Positions 15,947 through 27,894 are shown, counted from the first letter of the stretch. The stretch: DNA of 64,000 nucleotides from Caldilineales bacterium (GCA_019695115.1 JAIBAP010000003.1:62001-126000), one strand, 5' to 3'. Program-made: numbers and translations. Notes: generated by a model from the sequence alone, not told the origin.

Positions 15947-17212
15947 CTACGGGTGGGGGATGGAGGCGGTGAGTGTGGCCACGGTGTCGGCATCATAGGG
16001 CTGGAAGTCGGTGTTCCAGGCCAGCATGGGGCGGACGGCGGCATCCATGCGCCCGACCCAATCCCCGCGCGCCGAATCGCCCTCTACCGGGTCCACCACC
16101 TGGAAGGTGACGACGTTGCGCTCCCAGAACTGTGAGATCACCGGTTCGAGGGTGACGAGGGCGGCTTCGACATACATCATGCCCTCGCCCATGAAGTTGC
16201 CGGGGAGGTGGACGAGGCTGCGATAGCGACCGGGCGGGCGGGGCCGGCGCCGCCATTCGGGGTCACTATCGATCGATTCGAAGGCCAGCACGCCTTCTTC
16301 GTGATAGAAATGGTAGTGGGGGAGGAGGGCGTAGCCGGGCCGGAGCACGTCGAATTCCATCTCGATGCTCACCGGCTGGCGGATGTCCACGGTCTCGGCC
16401 ACGCGGCCATCTTGCCCGCGCACGCGCACGGCCCGCAGCCGGACGATGTCACCGCCGGGGGCCTGGGCCAGGTTGGGCCACTCGCGAGCGGCGGCCGTGT
16501 CCATGCCCGAATTCAGGTAGGCGTTGACGACTTCCGGCGAGGGGGCGTCCATCAGCAGGCCGCCGTCGATCAGGATCGAGCGCGGGCACAACCGGGTGAC
16601 GGCGGGCATGTTGTGCGAGACGAAGAGGACGGTGCGCCCCAGGTGTCCGACATCCTCCATCTTGTTCAGGCATTTGCGCTGGAAACGGGCGTCGCCAACG
16701 GCCAGTACCTCGTCCACCAGCAAGATCTCCGGCTCCAGGTGGGCGGCGACGGCGAAGGCCAGGCGCACGGTCATGCCGGTGGAATAGCGTTTGACAGGCG
16801 TATCGAGGAAGCGTTCGACCTCGGCAAAGGCCACGATCTCGTCGAATTTGCGCTCGATCTCGGCCTTTTGCATACCCAAGATGGCCCCGTTCATAAACAC
16901 GTTCTCGCGGCCGGTCAGTTCAGGGTGGAAGCCAGTGCCTACCTCCAGCAGGCTGCCCACCCGCCCCCGCACGCCCACCCGCCCGCGCGTGGGTTTGGTG
17001 ATGCGCGAGAGGATTTTGAGCAAGGTGGTCTTGCCGGCGCCGTTGCGCCCGACCACGCCCAATACCTCGCCCTCCTTGACCTCGAACGAGAGATCGTGGA
17101 GCGCCCAAAGGATTTTCGGTTCGTCGCCGGGGCGAGGGCCGGGGCGGGGGCGGGGGGCGGCGATCCGGTACATTTTGCCCAGATCTTCGACGCGGATCAC
17201 GGTTCGGGTCAT
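15947..17212 (-). CDS. polysaccharide ABC exporter ATPase, Wzt type
   Basis: Predicted 421-residue ATPase. The nucleotide-binding domain covers about residues 5-250: Walker [10 protein letters not shown] (55-63), signature region [13 protein letters not shown], Walker [13 protein letters not shown] and the switch histidine in FVSHN. The spacing and the [15 protein letters not shown] segment are typical of TagH/Wzt O-antigen or teichoic-acid exporters. The C-terminal ~165 residues form a beta-sandwich Wzt-C-like domain, which in relatives binds the non-reducing end of the exported glycan. It pairs with the permease just upstream, 67 bases away, across a palindrome. Confidence 0.93.
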   Translation of the reverse strand: MTRTVIRVEDLGKMYRIAAPRPRPGPRPGDEPKILWALHDLSFEVKEGEVLGVVGRNGAGKTTLLKILSRITKPTRGRVGVRGRVGSLLEVGTGFHPELTGRENVFMNGAILGMQKAEIERKFDEIVAFAEVERFLDTPVKRYSTGMTVRLAFAVAAHLEPEILLVDEVLAVGDARFQRKCLNKMEDVGHLGRTVLFVSHNMPAVTRLCPRSILIDGGLLMDAPSPEVVNAYLNSGMDTAAAREWPNLAQAPGGDIVRLRAVRVRGQDGRVAETVDIRQPVSIEMEFDVLRPGYALLPHYHFYHEEGVLAFESIDSDPEWRRRPRPPGRYRSLVHLPGNFMGEGMMYVEAALVTLEPVISQFWERNVVTFQVVDPVEGDSARGDWVGRMDAAVRPMLAWNTDFQPYDADTVATLTASIPHP

Positions 17213-17230
17213 GGTTTCTGTCTATCCTAC

Positions 17231-17263
17231 AGACCCTAAAGGTTTTGGAAACCTTTAGGGTCT
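17231..17263. repeat. perfect 15-bp palindrome between permease and ATPase genes
   Basis: Arms AGACCCTAAAGGTTT (17231-17245) and AAACCTTTAGGGTCT (17249-17263) flank a 3-base loop. TTAGGGTCTAGATCACA occurs twice in direct orientation (17256-17272 and 17273-17289); the second copy contains the permease stop codon. Confidence 0.9.
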
Positions 17264-17279
17264 AGATCACAATTAGGGT

Positions 17280-18167
17280 CTAGATCACATCGGCAAAGGT
17301 CAGTTCCATCTTCTTGAAATAGAGCAGACCGCCCACCAGCAGCGCCGCCACCGCCGCGGCGCTGATCGCCACCGCCGTCCAGTTGGGGGTGATGTTCCCC
17401 AGCAAGGCCCAACGAAAGCCCTCGATCACGCCAACCATGGGGTTGAGGCTGTAGACGAGCTGCCACTGTTCGCGCACGGCGCTGGCCGGATAGGCCACCG
17501 GCGAAACGAAGAGGCCGAATTGCACCAGGAAAGGCACGGCGTGGCGCACGTCGCGATAGCGGACGTTGATGGCCGAGAGCCAGAGGCTGATCGCCAGCGA
17601 GGAGGCGAAGGCCAGGCCGAGGAAGATGGGGAGGGTGGTCATCCGCCAGGTGGGGGTGATGCGATACCAGGCCATCATGACCAGGAGGATGACGAAGGCG
17701 ATGGCGAAATCGACGATGGGGGCGATGGCGGTGGCAATGGGCAGGATCAAGCGGGGGAAGTAGACCTTGGTGATCAGTTGGGCGTTTTCCACCAGGCTGG
17801 AACTGCTGCGGCTGACCCCTTGGGCGAAGAAGTTCCAGGGCAGCAGGGCGGCGTAGGAGAAGATGGGGTAGGGCGCGCCGTCGGACGCGACTTTGGCCAG
17901 CCCGCCGAAGATGAGCGTGAACACCACCATGGTCAGGAGCGGCTGCAAGATCGCCCAGCCCGCACCCAGGGCCGTCTGTTTGTAGCGGATCTTGATGTCA
18001 CGCAAGAACAGGAAGTAGAGCAACTCGCGAAAATGCCAGAGGTCGCCCAGGTCGAGGTCGAAGAAGCCGCGGTCGGGGCTGTAGTAGTGGAAGTCATCCG
18101 CTTCCGGCTCGTCTCTGACCGGCATAGGGCCGTCCGGCGCCATGCCGGCGCCTGGCGACAGGCTCAT
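17280..18167 (-). CDS. polysaccharide ABC exporter permease, Wzm / ABC-2 type
   Basis: Predicted 295-residue inner-membrane protein with six hydrophobic helices after an N-terminal cytosolic segment. HFRELLYFLFLRDIKIRYKQTALGAGWAILQP is the characteristic start of Wzm/TagG permeases; SPVAYPASAVREQWQLVYSLNPMVGVIEGFRW is the conserved C-terminal motif. With the Wzt-like ATPase it would export a lipid-linked polysaccharide. ATG 18167 is chosen; two other methionines lie 8 and 14 codons downstream, so the exact start is uncertain. LigA ends 114 bases upstream on the same strand. Confidence 0.92.
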   Translation of the reverse strand: MSLSPGAGMAPDGPMPVRDEPEADDFHYYSPDRGFFDLDLGDLWHFRELLYFLFLRDIKIRYKQTALGAGWAILQPLLTMVVFTLIFGGLAKVASDGAPYPIFSYAALLPWNFFAQGVSRSSSSLVENAQLITKVYFPRLILPIATAIAPIVDFAIAFVILLVMMAWYRITPTWRMTTLPIFLGLAFASSLAISLWLSAINVRYRDVRHAVPFLVQFGLFVSPVAYPASAVREQWQLVYSLNPMVGVIEGFRWALLGNITPNWTAVAISAAAVAALLVGGLLYFKKMELTFADVI

Positions 18168-18281
18168 AGCAGCCCCCGCCGGGTCGAATGTCGCCCAAAA
18201 AGTAAATCGATCATGCCCAAAATCGTGCTCGCACTCATGGAGTGCCGGGATCGTGCCACAAGAGGGCGGGCGGCGCAAACT

Positions 18282-20572
<2,291 letters not shown>

Positions 20573-20576
20573 CTCC

Positions 20577-21263
20577 TCACCGACTCGCCGGTTGCAAGTT
20601 GTCCTCCGCCGCCCAGCCGATGGCCCCACCGGCGGTCTGCAAGCGCCACCAGGTGAAGCCGTCCACCGTCTCCGGGCCGCCCACCACGATGAGGGTGTCG
20701 CCATCCTGCAGGATGCTGGTGGTGACATAGCTGAGGCCGGGGCCGGTGCGGAAGCGCACGCCCTCGCCTTCGGTGCCCGCGACCTGCACCTGTTGGTTGA
20801 TGGCAAACTGGCCGCCGGTAGGCCCAGGCAGAGGCGTGGCGACACTCAGGGTCGGCGAGAGAGAGACGGTGGCCGTGATCGGAACTGCGGCCAGGGTGGG
20901 GGTGTAGGTGGGTTGCGGGATGCCGCCGGCAGGGGTGGCCGTGGCCAGGGGGGTGGTCTGGGCGCCGGGGGCAGGCGTCGGCCGCGAAGTACACGCCCGC
21001 AGGACCAGGAAGAGGACGATCACCAGCAACACGGCCACGATGATCAGCCGCAACAGGTTGGCATTGGTCCAGGGTCGCTCCCCTCCACCCGGCGATTCGA
21101 CCTCCCTATCCGTCAGCAACGCATACGGCGGGTCGTACATCCCTTCATCAGAGGTCGCCGATGGGGTGGCGCCGGCGTCGTACTGCGCCTGCCACCTCGC
21201 CATTTCATCGGCGGCAGCGGGGTCATCCTGCGGCATCGAAGGTCGGGTCGGGTCGTTGGTCAT
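20577..21263 (-). CDS. membrane-anchored SH3-domain protein
   Basis: Predicted 228-residue protein with a cytosolic N-terminus, one membrane helix (LLRLIIVAVLLVIVLFLVLRAC, about residues 70-91), a Thr/Pro/Ala-rich linker and a C-terminal bacterial SH3 domain (about 160-225: GVRFRTGPGLSYVTTSILQDGDTL, then WWRLQ and GWAAEDNL). The SH3 domain would face outside and may bind cell-wall peptides. The plus-strand gene at 275 also encodes SH3 domains. The gene is transcribed towards ligA and is divergent from the cyclodeaminase gene. Confidence 0.88.
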   Translation of the reverse strand: MTNDPTRPSMPQDDPAAADEMARWQAQYDAGATPSATSDEGMYDPPYALLTDREVESPGGGERPWTNANLLRLIIVAVLLVIVLFLVLRACTSRPTPAPGAQTTPLATATPAGGIPQPTYTPTLAAVPITATVSLSPTLSVATPLPGPTGGQFAINQQVQVAGTEGEGVRFRTGPGLSYVTTSILQDGDTLIVVGGPETVDGFTWWRLQTAGGAIGWAAEDNLQPASR

Positions 21264-21385
21264 GTCGCCACCATCCTGATCAGAGACAAAGCAAAGGTCG
21301 CCGCCTGTGGGCGAACGGCGAACCGGCGTCAGACAGTCCTTCCTCGGCAGGAAAGACCGCTTACGAACACTCGTTCTGCCTGGCG

Positions 21386-21417
21386 ATTATACCATCCGGC
21401 CCCCAGCCTGCTATAAT
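21386..21417. promoter_or_regulatory. divergent -10 elements
   Basis: Two perfect TATAAT hexamers face away from each other: minus strand at 21391-21386 (towards the SH3 gene) and plus strand at 21412-21417 (towards the cyclodeaminase). Neither has a convincing -35 box, so an extended or activator-dependent promoter is possible. Confidence 0.55.
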
Positions 21418-21474
21418 CACCCTTATAGCGCGCCGACGATGGGCCGGTCACGGCCAACGACTCCCCTCCTGACT

Positions 21475-22110
21475 ATGACCATGCTTAGCGAATTGTCTGT
21501 GCAACACTTTCTCGATGCCCTGGCGAGTGGGGAACCGGCCCCCGGCGGCGGCTCAGCCGGGGCGCTGGCCGGGGCGCAAGGGGCGGCACTGATCGGCATG
21601 GTCTGCAACCTGACGGTGGGGCGCAAAAAGTACGCCGCAGTGGAGGCCGAGCTGCTGGCGGTGCGAGCACAGGCTGAGGCCCTCCGCGCCCGGCTTATCG
21701 CCCTGATCGACCGCGACACCGCCGCCTTCGAGACGGTGATGGCAGCCTACAAACTACCCAAAGAGACGCCCGCACAACTGGCGGCGCGGACGGCGGCCAT
21801 CCAGTCGGCCCTGCAATCGGCCACCCTCACCCCGCTAGAGACGTTGGCCGCCTGCGTCGATGCCCTGGAACTCTGCCCGACCATCCTGGAGAAAGGCAAC
21901 CCCAACACCGCCAGCGACGCCGCCGCCGGGATGTTGTCGGCCCACGCCGGGATGCACGTCGCCGCCCTCAATGTGCGCGCCAACCTCACCGCCATCGCCG
22001 ACGCCGACTTCGTGGCCGCAACCTCCGCCCGCCTGTCCGAGCTGCTGGCCCGCGGCGAGGCCGCCCGCGGCGCCGCCTGGCAACTGATGGAACAGACCCT
22101 GGCGAGGTAG
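21475..22110 (+). CDS. formiminotransferase-cyclodeaminase family protein (FchA-like)
   Basis: Predicted 211-residue soluble helical protein matching the FTCD C-terminal/FchA family of 5,10-methenyl-THF cyclohydrolases or formimino-THF cyclodeaminases. The characteristic start is FLDALASGEPAPGGGSAGALAGAQGAAL followed by MVCNLTVGRKKY, and the C-terminal NPNTASDAAAGMLSAHAGMHVAALNVRANL segment is also typical. It acts in folate one-carbon metabolism. ATG 21475 or 21481 could be the start. The next gene begins 3 bases after its stop, so the two are likely cotranscribed. Confidence 0.92.
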   Translation: MTMLSELSVQHFLDALASGEPAPGGGSAGALAGAQGAALIGMVCNLTVGRKKYAAVEAELLAVRAQAEALRARLIALIDRDTAAFETVMAAYKLPKETPAQLAARTAAIQSALQSATLTPLETLAACVDALELCPTILEKGNPNTASDAAAGMLSAHAGMHVAALNVRANLTAIADADFVAATSARLSELLARGEAARGAAWQLMEQTLAR

Positions 22111-22113
22111 CAG

Positions 22114-24207
22114 GTGGCGAGCGGCAGTCTGATCCCGCCGCGGCGTCGGGGGCAGGGCCGGGGCCGAGCAGAGGATAGCGGACGAGAGACCGCGCCCCTC
22201 GCCTCCCTCCTCTTCTTCCTCGCCTCCACCCTCTTCCTCACCTGGCCGCTGGCCCGAACACCCGGCAGCGCCATCCCCGGCGACGCCTTCGACGGCTGGC
22301 AGAACCTGTGGAACCTGTGGTGGGTGCGCAGAGCTTTGCTGGAACTGCACACCCCCCCCTACTTCACCCCCGAACTCTACCACCCTACCGGCGTTTCACT
22401 CTGGTTCCAGACCCTGAACGGCTTCAACGGGCTGGTCGGCTTGCCCATCCAACTGGCGGGCAACCTCTTTTGGGCCTACAACGCCATCGTCCTGTTCAGC
22501 TTCACGCTGGCCGGCTACGGCGCCACACTGCTGGCGCTTTTCGTCCAGCGACGTTCCGGCGCCGTCGCTGGCTGGCGACTTTGGGCGGCGGCCCTGGCCG
22601 CGGGCGCCATCTTCACCTTCTCGCCCTTCCACTTCGCCCACCTGCTCGGCCACATGCAGGTCTTCAGCCTGGAATTCGCGCCGTTCTACATCCTGTACCT
22701 GTTGCGGGCGCTATCACCCGGCCCTGCCACGCCGCGCCGCCGCGACGCCCTCCTGGCCGCCTTCTTCCTCATCCTCTGCGGGCTGTGTGACTGGTATCTC
22801 GTCCTCTACCTGGTCTTCTTCAGCCTGATCTACGCCCTTTGGCTGCTGGCCGGGCGCAGGATCAGCCGCCGCCATGTCGCCGCCCTGGCCCTGATCTTCG
22901 GCCTCTTCCTGCTCGTCACCGCCCCCCTCACCCTGCCGATGATAGCCGAGAGCCTGCGCTACGACTTCATGCGCCCGCCCCCCGGCCAGGTCGCCGACCT
23001 CAGCGCCGACCTGCTCGGCTTCATCCTTCCTTCGGGCCAGCACCCGCTCTGGGGCGATTGGGCCGCCCGGCTGCGCACACACCTGCCCGCCAGCCCCTCC
23101 GAAAACACCGTCTACCTGGGCCTCGTCCCCGTCCTCCTGGCCGTCTACGGCCTCTGGCGGCGCAAGGTGCGGTTGGGATTCTGGGCCGTCGCCGCCCTCC
23201 TCTTTGCTGTCTTCGCCCTCGGCCCGGTGCTGCACCTCGGCGGCCGGGTGATTTCCCTGCCCGATGGCCGCCCCCTGCCCCTACCCTACGCCCTGCTGCT
23301 GCGGCTCCCCTTCCTCGACATCGCCCGCACCGTCGCCCGCTACGACCTGGTGGTGACGCTCTGCCTGGGTCTGCTGGCCGGGGGTGGACTTTACACCCTG
23401 CTGCTGGCCCATCCCCGGCGCTGGCTGCCAGCCCTGGTCATCGGCCTCATCCTGTTCGAGTACGCCCCCCTGCCCTACCCCATCAGCCTGCCCGACACCC
23501 CGGCCTGGTACCGCACCCTGGCCGCCGACCAACGGCCGGGCGCTGTGCTCAACCTGCCGCTGACCTGGGACCGCCCCAACTACCTCCTTTTCCAGACCGT
23601 CCACGCCAAACCCCTCACCGCCGGCTACATCAGCCGCACCGACCCCCGCACCCTCCCCGAACGCATCCCCATCCTCTCCGACTTCCGCCACGGCCGCCCC
23701 GACATCAACGCCGTCGATCCGGCCCAGTATGCGCCCACCATCTTCGCCTTTGCCGACATCCGCTGGGTGGTGGCCGACCGCTACCAGATGCCCGCAGGCG
23801 ACGAACGAGAACAGGTCGATGCCCTCGTCCAGGCCATCTTCCAGGGCCGGCCGCCGGTCTACGAAGACAACCGCCTGAGCGTCTACGAAACCTGGGCGCC
23901 CTCCGCACCGTTGCCCTTCATCGAACTCGGCTATGACTGGGGGCCGCTGCTCCCCGGCCCGGCCCGCCAGGTGGGCGAGGCCGCCACCCTCATCATCCAC
24001 AGCCCCGTCGCCGCCCCTGGCTCACTCGCCATCACCCCCGGCCCCGCCTCTCCCTCCTACCGCCTTCTGGATGCGAACGGCCAGGAGATCGGCGCCAGCA
24101 ACGGCCAGGCAGCCACCTTCACCCTCTCCCTTCAGCCCGGCCCCAACACCTTCACCCTCGCCCCCGCCGGCGCGGGCATGGTGGTGGAGGGAGTGAGGGT
24201 GGAGTAG
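22114..24207 (+). CDS. large multi-pass membrane protein, possible GT-C-type glycosyltransferase
   Basis: Predicted 697 residues from a GTG at 22114; the true start may be a little further in, since the first ~25 residues are Arg/Gly-rich. About eleven membrane helices fill residues 30-470, followed by a soluble extracytoplasmic C-terminal domain. After helix 1 the loop GDAFDGWQNLWNLWWVRRAL has the acidic and aromatic pattern of GT-C enzymes that use polyprenyl-linked sugars, and HPTGVSLWFQTL follows. No family signature is decisive, so the enzymatic call is tentative. Confidence 0.7.
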   Translation: MASGSLIPPRRRGQGRGRAEDSGRETAPLASLLFFLASTLFLTWPLARTPGSAIPGDAFDGWQNLWNLWWVRRALLELHTPPYFTPELYHPTGVSLWFQTLNGFNGLVGLPIQLAGNLFWAYNAIVLFSFTLAGYGATLLALFVQRRSGAVAGWRLWAAALAAGAIFTFSPFHFAHLLGHMQVFSLEFAPFYILYLLRALSPGPATPRRRDALLAAFFLILCGLCDWYLVLYLVFFSLIYALWLLAGRRISRRHVAALALIFGLFLLVTAPLTLPMIAESLRYDFMRPPPGQVADLSADLLGFILPSGQHPLWGDWAARLRTHLPASPSENTVYLGLVPVLLAVYGLWRRKVRLGFWAVAALLFAVFALGPVLHLGGRVISLPDGRPLPLPYALLLRLPFLDIARTVARYDLVVTLCLGLLAGGGLYTLLLAHPRRWLPALVIGLILFEYAPLPYPISLPDTPAWYRTLAADQRPGAVLNLPLTWDRPNYLLFQTVHAKPLTAGYISRTDPRTLPERIPILSDFRHGRPDINAVDPAQYAPTIFAFADIRWVVADRYQMPAGDEREQVDALVQAIFQGRPPVYEDNRLSVYETWAPSAPLPFIELGYDWGPLLPGPARQVGEAATLIIHSPVAAPGSLAITPGPASPSYRLLDANGQEIGASNGQAATFTLSLQPGPNTFTLAPAGAGMVVEGVRVE

Positions 24208-24242
24208 AGGGGGGAAGGAAACAAGGAAACAGGCAGAAACAG

Positions 24243-24322
24243 TCAACAATCAACAATCAACAATCAACAATCAACGAAGAACTTGCCACCTGCCACTTGC
24301 CACTTGCCACCTGCGACCTGCC
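24243..24322. repeat. two 7-bp tandem arrays between convergent genes
   Basis: Five TCAACAA-type units (24243-24277), then six ACTTGCC/ACCTGCC/ACCTGCG units (24281-24322). The second type is the reverse complement of the GTCGCAA/GTGGCAG arrays at 5011-5149. Confidence 0.93.
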
Positions 24323-24327
24323 CCTCC

Positions 24328-25203
24328 CTACTCCTTTACATACGGCTCGCCCAGGGCTTCCGGCCGGGCGGCGCCCCACTTGGCCCGGAACCACTTCGTT
24401 GACATCAAGAGCAGGACGGCCAGGGTGACGACAAAGGGCACCGTCCGCCAGATGTAACGGGACAAAAGGCCGGGGAGCACCAGCTGCGGGTTGAGCGAAA
24501 GCTGCCAGAGCGTGCCAAAGAGCAGCGATCCACCCAGCAGAATCCAGGGATTCCACAACGAGAAGAAGACCAGGGCCAGGGCGATGAAGCCCCAGCCCAT
24601 CAGCAGGTTGTAGCTCCAGACGGGGTTGTAGTCGAGGGCGTAGATAGCGCCGGCCAGCCCCATCAGCATCCCGGCCGCCACGACGCAAAGATAGCGCGTG
24701 CGGGACACACTGATGCCAGAGACCGCGGCCACCGATGGGTTCTCGCCCACCGAACGGATGCTCAGCCCCAGGCTGGTCTTGGCCAGCACAAACCAGATGG
24801 CGAGCACCATCACCAGGCTGAGATAGAAGAAGGGCGAGACGCCGAAGATGGCGGGGATGCGTTCCATGCCCAGGGGGCCGGTGAAGGGGCTGCCGATGTA
24901 AGTGGTGAGGCCAAAGCCCATGATCCAGATGCCCATGCCGCTCACCACCTGGTCGCCGCCCAGGGTGATGGAGAAAAAGCCGTGGAGCAGGCCGAGCAGG
25001 GCGCCGATGGCGATGCCCACCGCCAGACCGACCACATAGCTATCGGTAGCCTGGCCGGCGATGAAGCCCAGGGTGGCGCCAAACAACATCACACCTTCGA
25101 TGCCGACATTGAGCACGCCCGAACGCTGCCCGACCAGTTCGCCGAGGGCGGCAAAGGTAAAGATCGTCGAAGCCTCCAGACTTCTAGCCAGGAATTCGGG
25201 CAT
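24328..25203 (-). CDS. nucleoside-type ABC transporter permease (second subunit)
   Basis: Predicted 291-residue inner-membrane permease with about eight helices, of the branched-chain/nucleoside permease superfamily associated with BMP lipoproteins. FAALGELVGQRSGVLNVGIEGVMLFGA near the N-terminus and SLGLSIRSVGENPSVAAVSGI (the ATPase-coupling EAA-like loop) are characteristic. ATG 25203 has AGGAG 8 bases upstream and lies 20 bases inside the preceding permease gene, so translation is probably coupled. It is the last gene of the importer operon. Confidence 0.93.
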   Translation of the reverse strand: MPEFLARSLEASTIFTFAALGELVGQRSGVLNVGIEGVMLFGATLGFIAGQATDSYVVGLAVGIAIGALLGLLHGFFSITLGGDQVVSGMGIWIMGFGLTTYIGSPFTGPLGMERIPAIFGVSPFFYLSLVMVLAIWFVLAKTSLGLSIRSVGENPSVAAVSGISVSRTRYLCVVAAGMLMGLAGAIYALDYNPVWSYNLLMGWGFIALALVFFSLWNPWILLGGSLLFGTLWQLSLNPQLVLPGLLSRYIWRTVPFVVTLAVLLLMSTKWFRAKWGAARPEALGEPYVKE

Positions 25204-26317
25204 CGAGTGGCTCCTTTGCGCTTGATTTCAACACGATTTGATAGCGATAGAAGAATTGAAAGGCCACGAGCGTCACCATCAGCACCCCCAGCAGGGCGTA
25301 ATCCAGGCCAAAGCTCATGTGCAGCTTGCCCTGGGCGTAGCGACCGCCGACCGACAAACCGCCGAAAAGCAGCGCCACCGGGATCGCCGCCACTGGATTG
25401 CCCAGCGCGATCAGGCCGCAGATGATGCCGTAGAAAGCGAGATCGCCGAAATAGCCGTAGTTGACGGTGATCTTGTAAACGCCAGGCACAGCGGCGAAAT
25501 AGTGATAGCCGGCCAGCCCTGCCAACGCCCCGCCCATGAGGAAAACCAGCAATGGAATCCTGAAATCATCGATGCCTGCATAACGCGCTGCCGCCGGGTT
25601 CTTGCCAAAGGCCCGAATCTGGAAGCCGATCTTGGCCTTGGTGAACATGAAGTAGAGCAACACTGCCACGACCAAAGCGATGATCAAGGTGTAGGGAACG
25701 CCCAAGAGCAACGGGCCAGCCAGCACTTCGGGCAATTTGAAACTCTCGCCCTCGCCTCCCCCGCCCATCAACGGCCCCCCCTCCTTGATCATGAACGCAA
25801 CCAGCCAAAAAGCGATGAAGTTCAGGATCATCGTCACCACGATCTCGTTGATCTTGTACTTCCCGCGCAGGAAACCGGCGATGGACGCATAAGCGGCGCC
25901 GCCGATCACGGCGGCCAACACCAAGAGCGGGAGCACCAGAAGAGGAGACAGTTTGGCTGAACCGGCCTCCTTGCCGCCGAACAGCAGCATGACCGAAAAA
26001 ACGGCCAACGTGCCGATGTAGAGCTGCCCCGTCATGCCGATGTTCCATAACCCCGCCCGATACGGGATCATGAAGGCATAGGTGCAGAGCAAAAGAAAGA
26101 CAAAACGACTGATCGTCAACGGCAGGCCATAGGGATTGAAAAAAGCATAGCTGATGATTTCCCGGTAGGCGACCAGAGGATTGATGCCGGACAGCATGAA
26201 CAAGACGCTGAAAAGCAAGAGGGCGACCAGGATCGCCAAAAGCGAAATCCGTGCCGCCTGCCAACCCGACAGCGCCGGCCGCATCTCGAGCCTCAACTCG
26301 CGGCTGCCAATCCTCAT
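25184..26317 (-). CDS. nucleoside-type ABC transporter permease (first subunit)
   Basis: Predicted 377-residue inner-membrane permease with 9-10 helices. The segment IPYRAGLWNIGMTGQLYIG corresponds to the conserved periplasmic-face motif of this family, and AKIGFQIRAFGKNPAAARYAGID is the cytosolic loop that contacts the ATPase. It overlaps the ATPase stop codon by the ATGA sequence at 26314-26317 and overlaps the next permease by 20 bases. With its partners it should import purine or other nucleosides. Confidence 0.94.
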   Translation of the reverse strand: MRIGSRELRLEMRPALSGWQAARISLLAILVALLLFSVLFMLSGINPLVAYREIISYAFFNPYGLPLTISRFVFLLLCTYAFMIPYRAGLWNIGMTGQLYIGTLAVFSVMLLFGGKEAGSAKLSPLLVLPLLVLAAVIGGAAYASIAGFLRGKYKINEIVVTMILNFIAFWLVAFMIKEGGPLMGGGGEGESFKLPEVLAGPLLLGVPYTLIIALVVAVLLYFMFTKAKIGFQIRAFGKNPAAARYAGIDDFRIPLLVFLMGGALAGLAGYHYFAAVPGVYKITVNYGYFGDLAFYGIICGLIALGNPVAAIPVALLFGGLSVGGRYAQGKLHMSFGLDYALLGVLMVTLVAFQFFYRYQIVLKSSAKEPLDARIPG

Positions 26318-27870
26318 ACTCCCTGCCCTCCCGGCCGCAGACCGGCCATCATCGCGCCCACGCCTTCGCGCTCGACCTCGTTGGCAGCAATCACACCCAT
26401 GAATTCGCCCTCGTAGATGGGCGCCACCCGGTCGCTCAGAGCCAACACCTCATCCAGATCTTCGGAGATGAGCAGCACTGCGGCTTTGGCCTTCTTGGCC
26501 TCGATGATCCGGTTCTGCACGAACTCGGTCGCGCCCACATCCAGCCCTTGTGTGGGCAGATTGGCGATCACCAGGCGAGGCTTGCGCGCCAGCACCCGCG
26601 CCAAGATGAGCTTCTGCAGGTTGCCGCCTGAAAGGGCGCGGGCCTTAGTGTCGGCGCTGGGCGTCGCCACGCCATAGTCGGCGATGAGGCCCTCGGTCAG
26701 CTTGCGGATAGTGCCATAATCGACAATCCCCCGCCGTGCATAGCCATCGTCGAAATAGTAATTCATGGTCACATTCTCGACCAGCGAGAAATCGCCGATC
26801 GACCCCACTTCGTTGCGCTCGGCCGGAATATAGCCCATACCCAGCTGCCATCGCTCCAGGCTGGAAGCCTGCGTGATGTCTTTGCCATCGAGCAACACCC
26901 GGCCCTGCTCCGGTTTGCGCAATCCGGCCAGCACCTCGGCCAGCTCGTGTTGTCCGTTGCCCGACACCCCGGCGATGCCGAAGATCTCGCCTTCGTACAC
27001 CGTGAACGACACGCCCTTGAGGGCGAGGAAGCCGCGATTGCTCAGGGTCGAGAGGTTTTCGACCTGCAACACCGGCTTGCCCCGCTCGACCTGCGGCCGC
27101 TCCAGCCTGAATAGGACCTCGCGCCCCACCATTTCCTTGGCCAGGCCTTGCTCGGTCGTGTTTGCTGTCTCCAACCGGGCGGTCACTTTGCCGCGGCGCA
27201 GCACCGTCACCCGGTGGCTGGTGGCCAGGACGATGGGGAGCTTGTGGGTGATGAAGGGGATGATCGCCAGTTCATCACGGGCCATCGCCTCGACCGAGGT
27301 CAACAGCTTCTCGGTTTCCGGCGGCGCCAGGGCCGAAGTCGGCTCATCGAGGATGAGGATCTTGGCCCCGCGATAAAGCGCCTTCAGGATCTCGACCACC
27401 TGCTTCTCGCCCTCTGAAAGCTGCCAGACCGTGGCCTTGAGGTCGATCTTGAACCCATAGCGGTCGCACAGCTCGGTGATGTCCTCCTCCGCCCGTTTCA
27501 GGTTCAGCACCCGTCCCGCCCGCGGATGCCCCAGGATGATGTTTTCCAAGACCGTGTGGGCATTGACCAGCTTGCGATTCTGGTGCACCATGCCGATGCC
27601 AAGATCGATGGCATCCTGCGGCGACTGCAGCTTGACCTTCTGGCCGCCGATGTAGATGTCGCCCTCGTCGGGCTGCATCAGCCCGTAGAGGATTTTCATC
27701 AGCGTGGTCTTGCCGGCGCCATTCTCGCCCAGAATGGCATGGATTTCGCCCGCCCGCATCTCGAAATCGACCCCGTCATTGGCGACGACGCCGGGGAAGC
27801 GTTTGGTGATCCCGCGCGCCTCCAAGATCGTATCCCCGCGCTTGACCCCTTCCATCAGGTCTCGTGGCAT
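26314..27870 (-). CDS. nucleoside-type ABC transporter ATPase (double nucleotide-binding domain)
   Basis: Predicted 518-residue ATPase with two fused nucleotide-binding domains. Domain 1 has Walker A GENGAGKTT, signature-type LSEGEKQVVEILKAL and Walker B ILILDEPTSAL. Domain 2 has a degenerate Walker A (GVSGNGQHELAE, without the lysine) and signature ALSGGNLQKLILARVLA, the asymmetry normal in sugar and nucleoside importers of the XylG/NupO type. ATG 27870 has AGAGGAAG upstream. A palindrome in the 85-base gap separates it from the binding-protein gene. Confidence 0.95.
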   Translation of the reverse strand: MPRDLMEGVKRGDTILEARGITKRFPGVVANDGVDFEMRAGEIHAILGENGAGKTTLMKILYGLMQPDEGDIYIGGQKVKLQSPQDAIDLGIGMVHQNRKLVNAHTVLENIILGHPRAGRVLNLKRAEEDITELCDRYGFKIDLKATVWQLSEGEKQVVEILKALYRGAKILILDEPTSALAPPETEKLLTSVEAMARDELAIIPFITHKLPIVLATSHRVTVLRRGKVTARLETANTTEQGLAKEMVGREVLFRLERPQVERGKPVLQVENLSTLSNRGFLALKGVSFTVYEGEIFGIAGVSGNGQHELAEVLAGLRKPEQGRVLLDGKDITQASSLERWQLGMGYIPAERNEVGSIGDFSLVENVTMNYYFDDGYARRGIVDYGTIRKLTEGLIADYGVATPSADTKARALSGGNLQKLILARVLARKPRLVIANLPTQGLDVGATEFVQNRIIEAKKAKAAVLLISEDLDEVLALSDRVAPIYEGEFMGVIAANEVEREGVGAMMAGLRPGGQGV

Positions 27871-27894
27871 CGCTTCCTCTTGGCGGACGAATGT

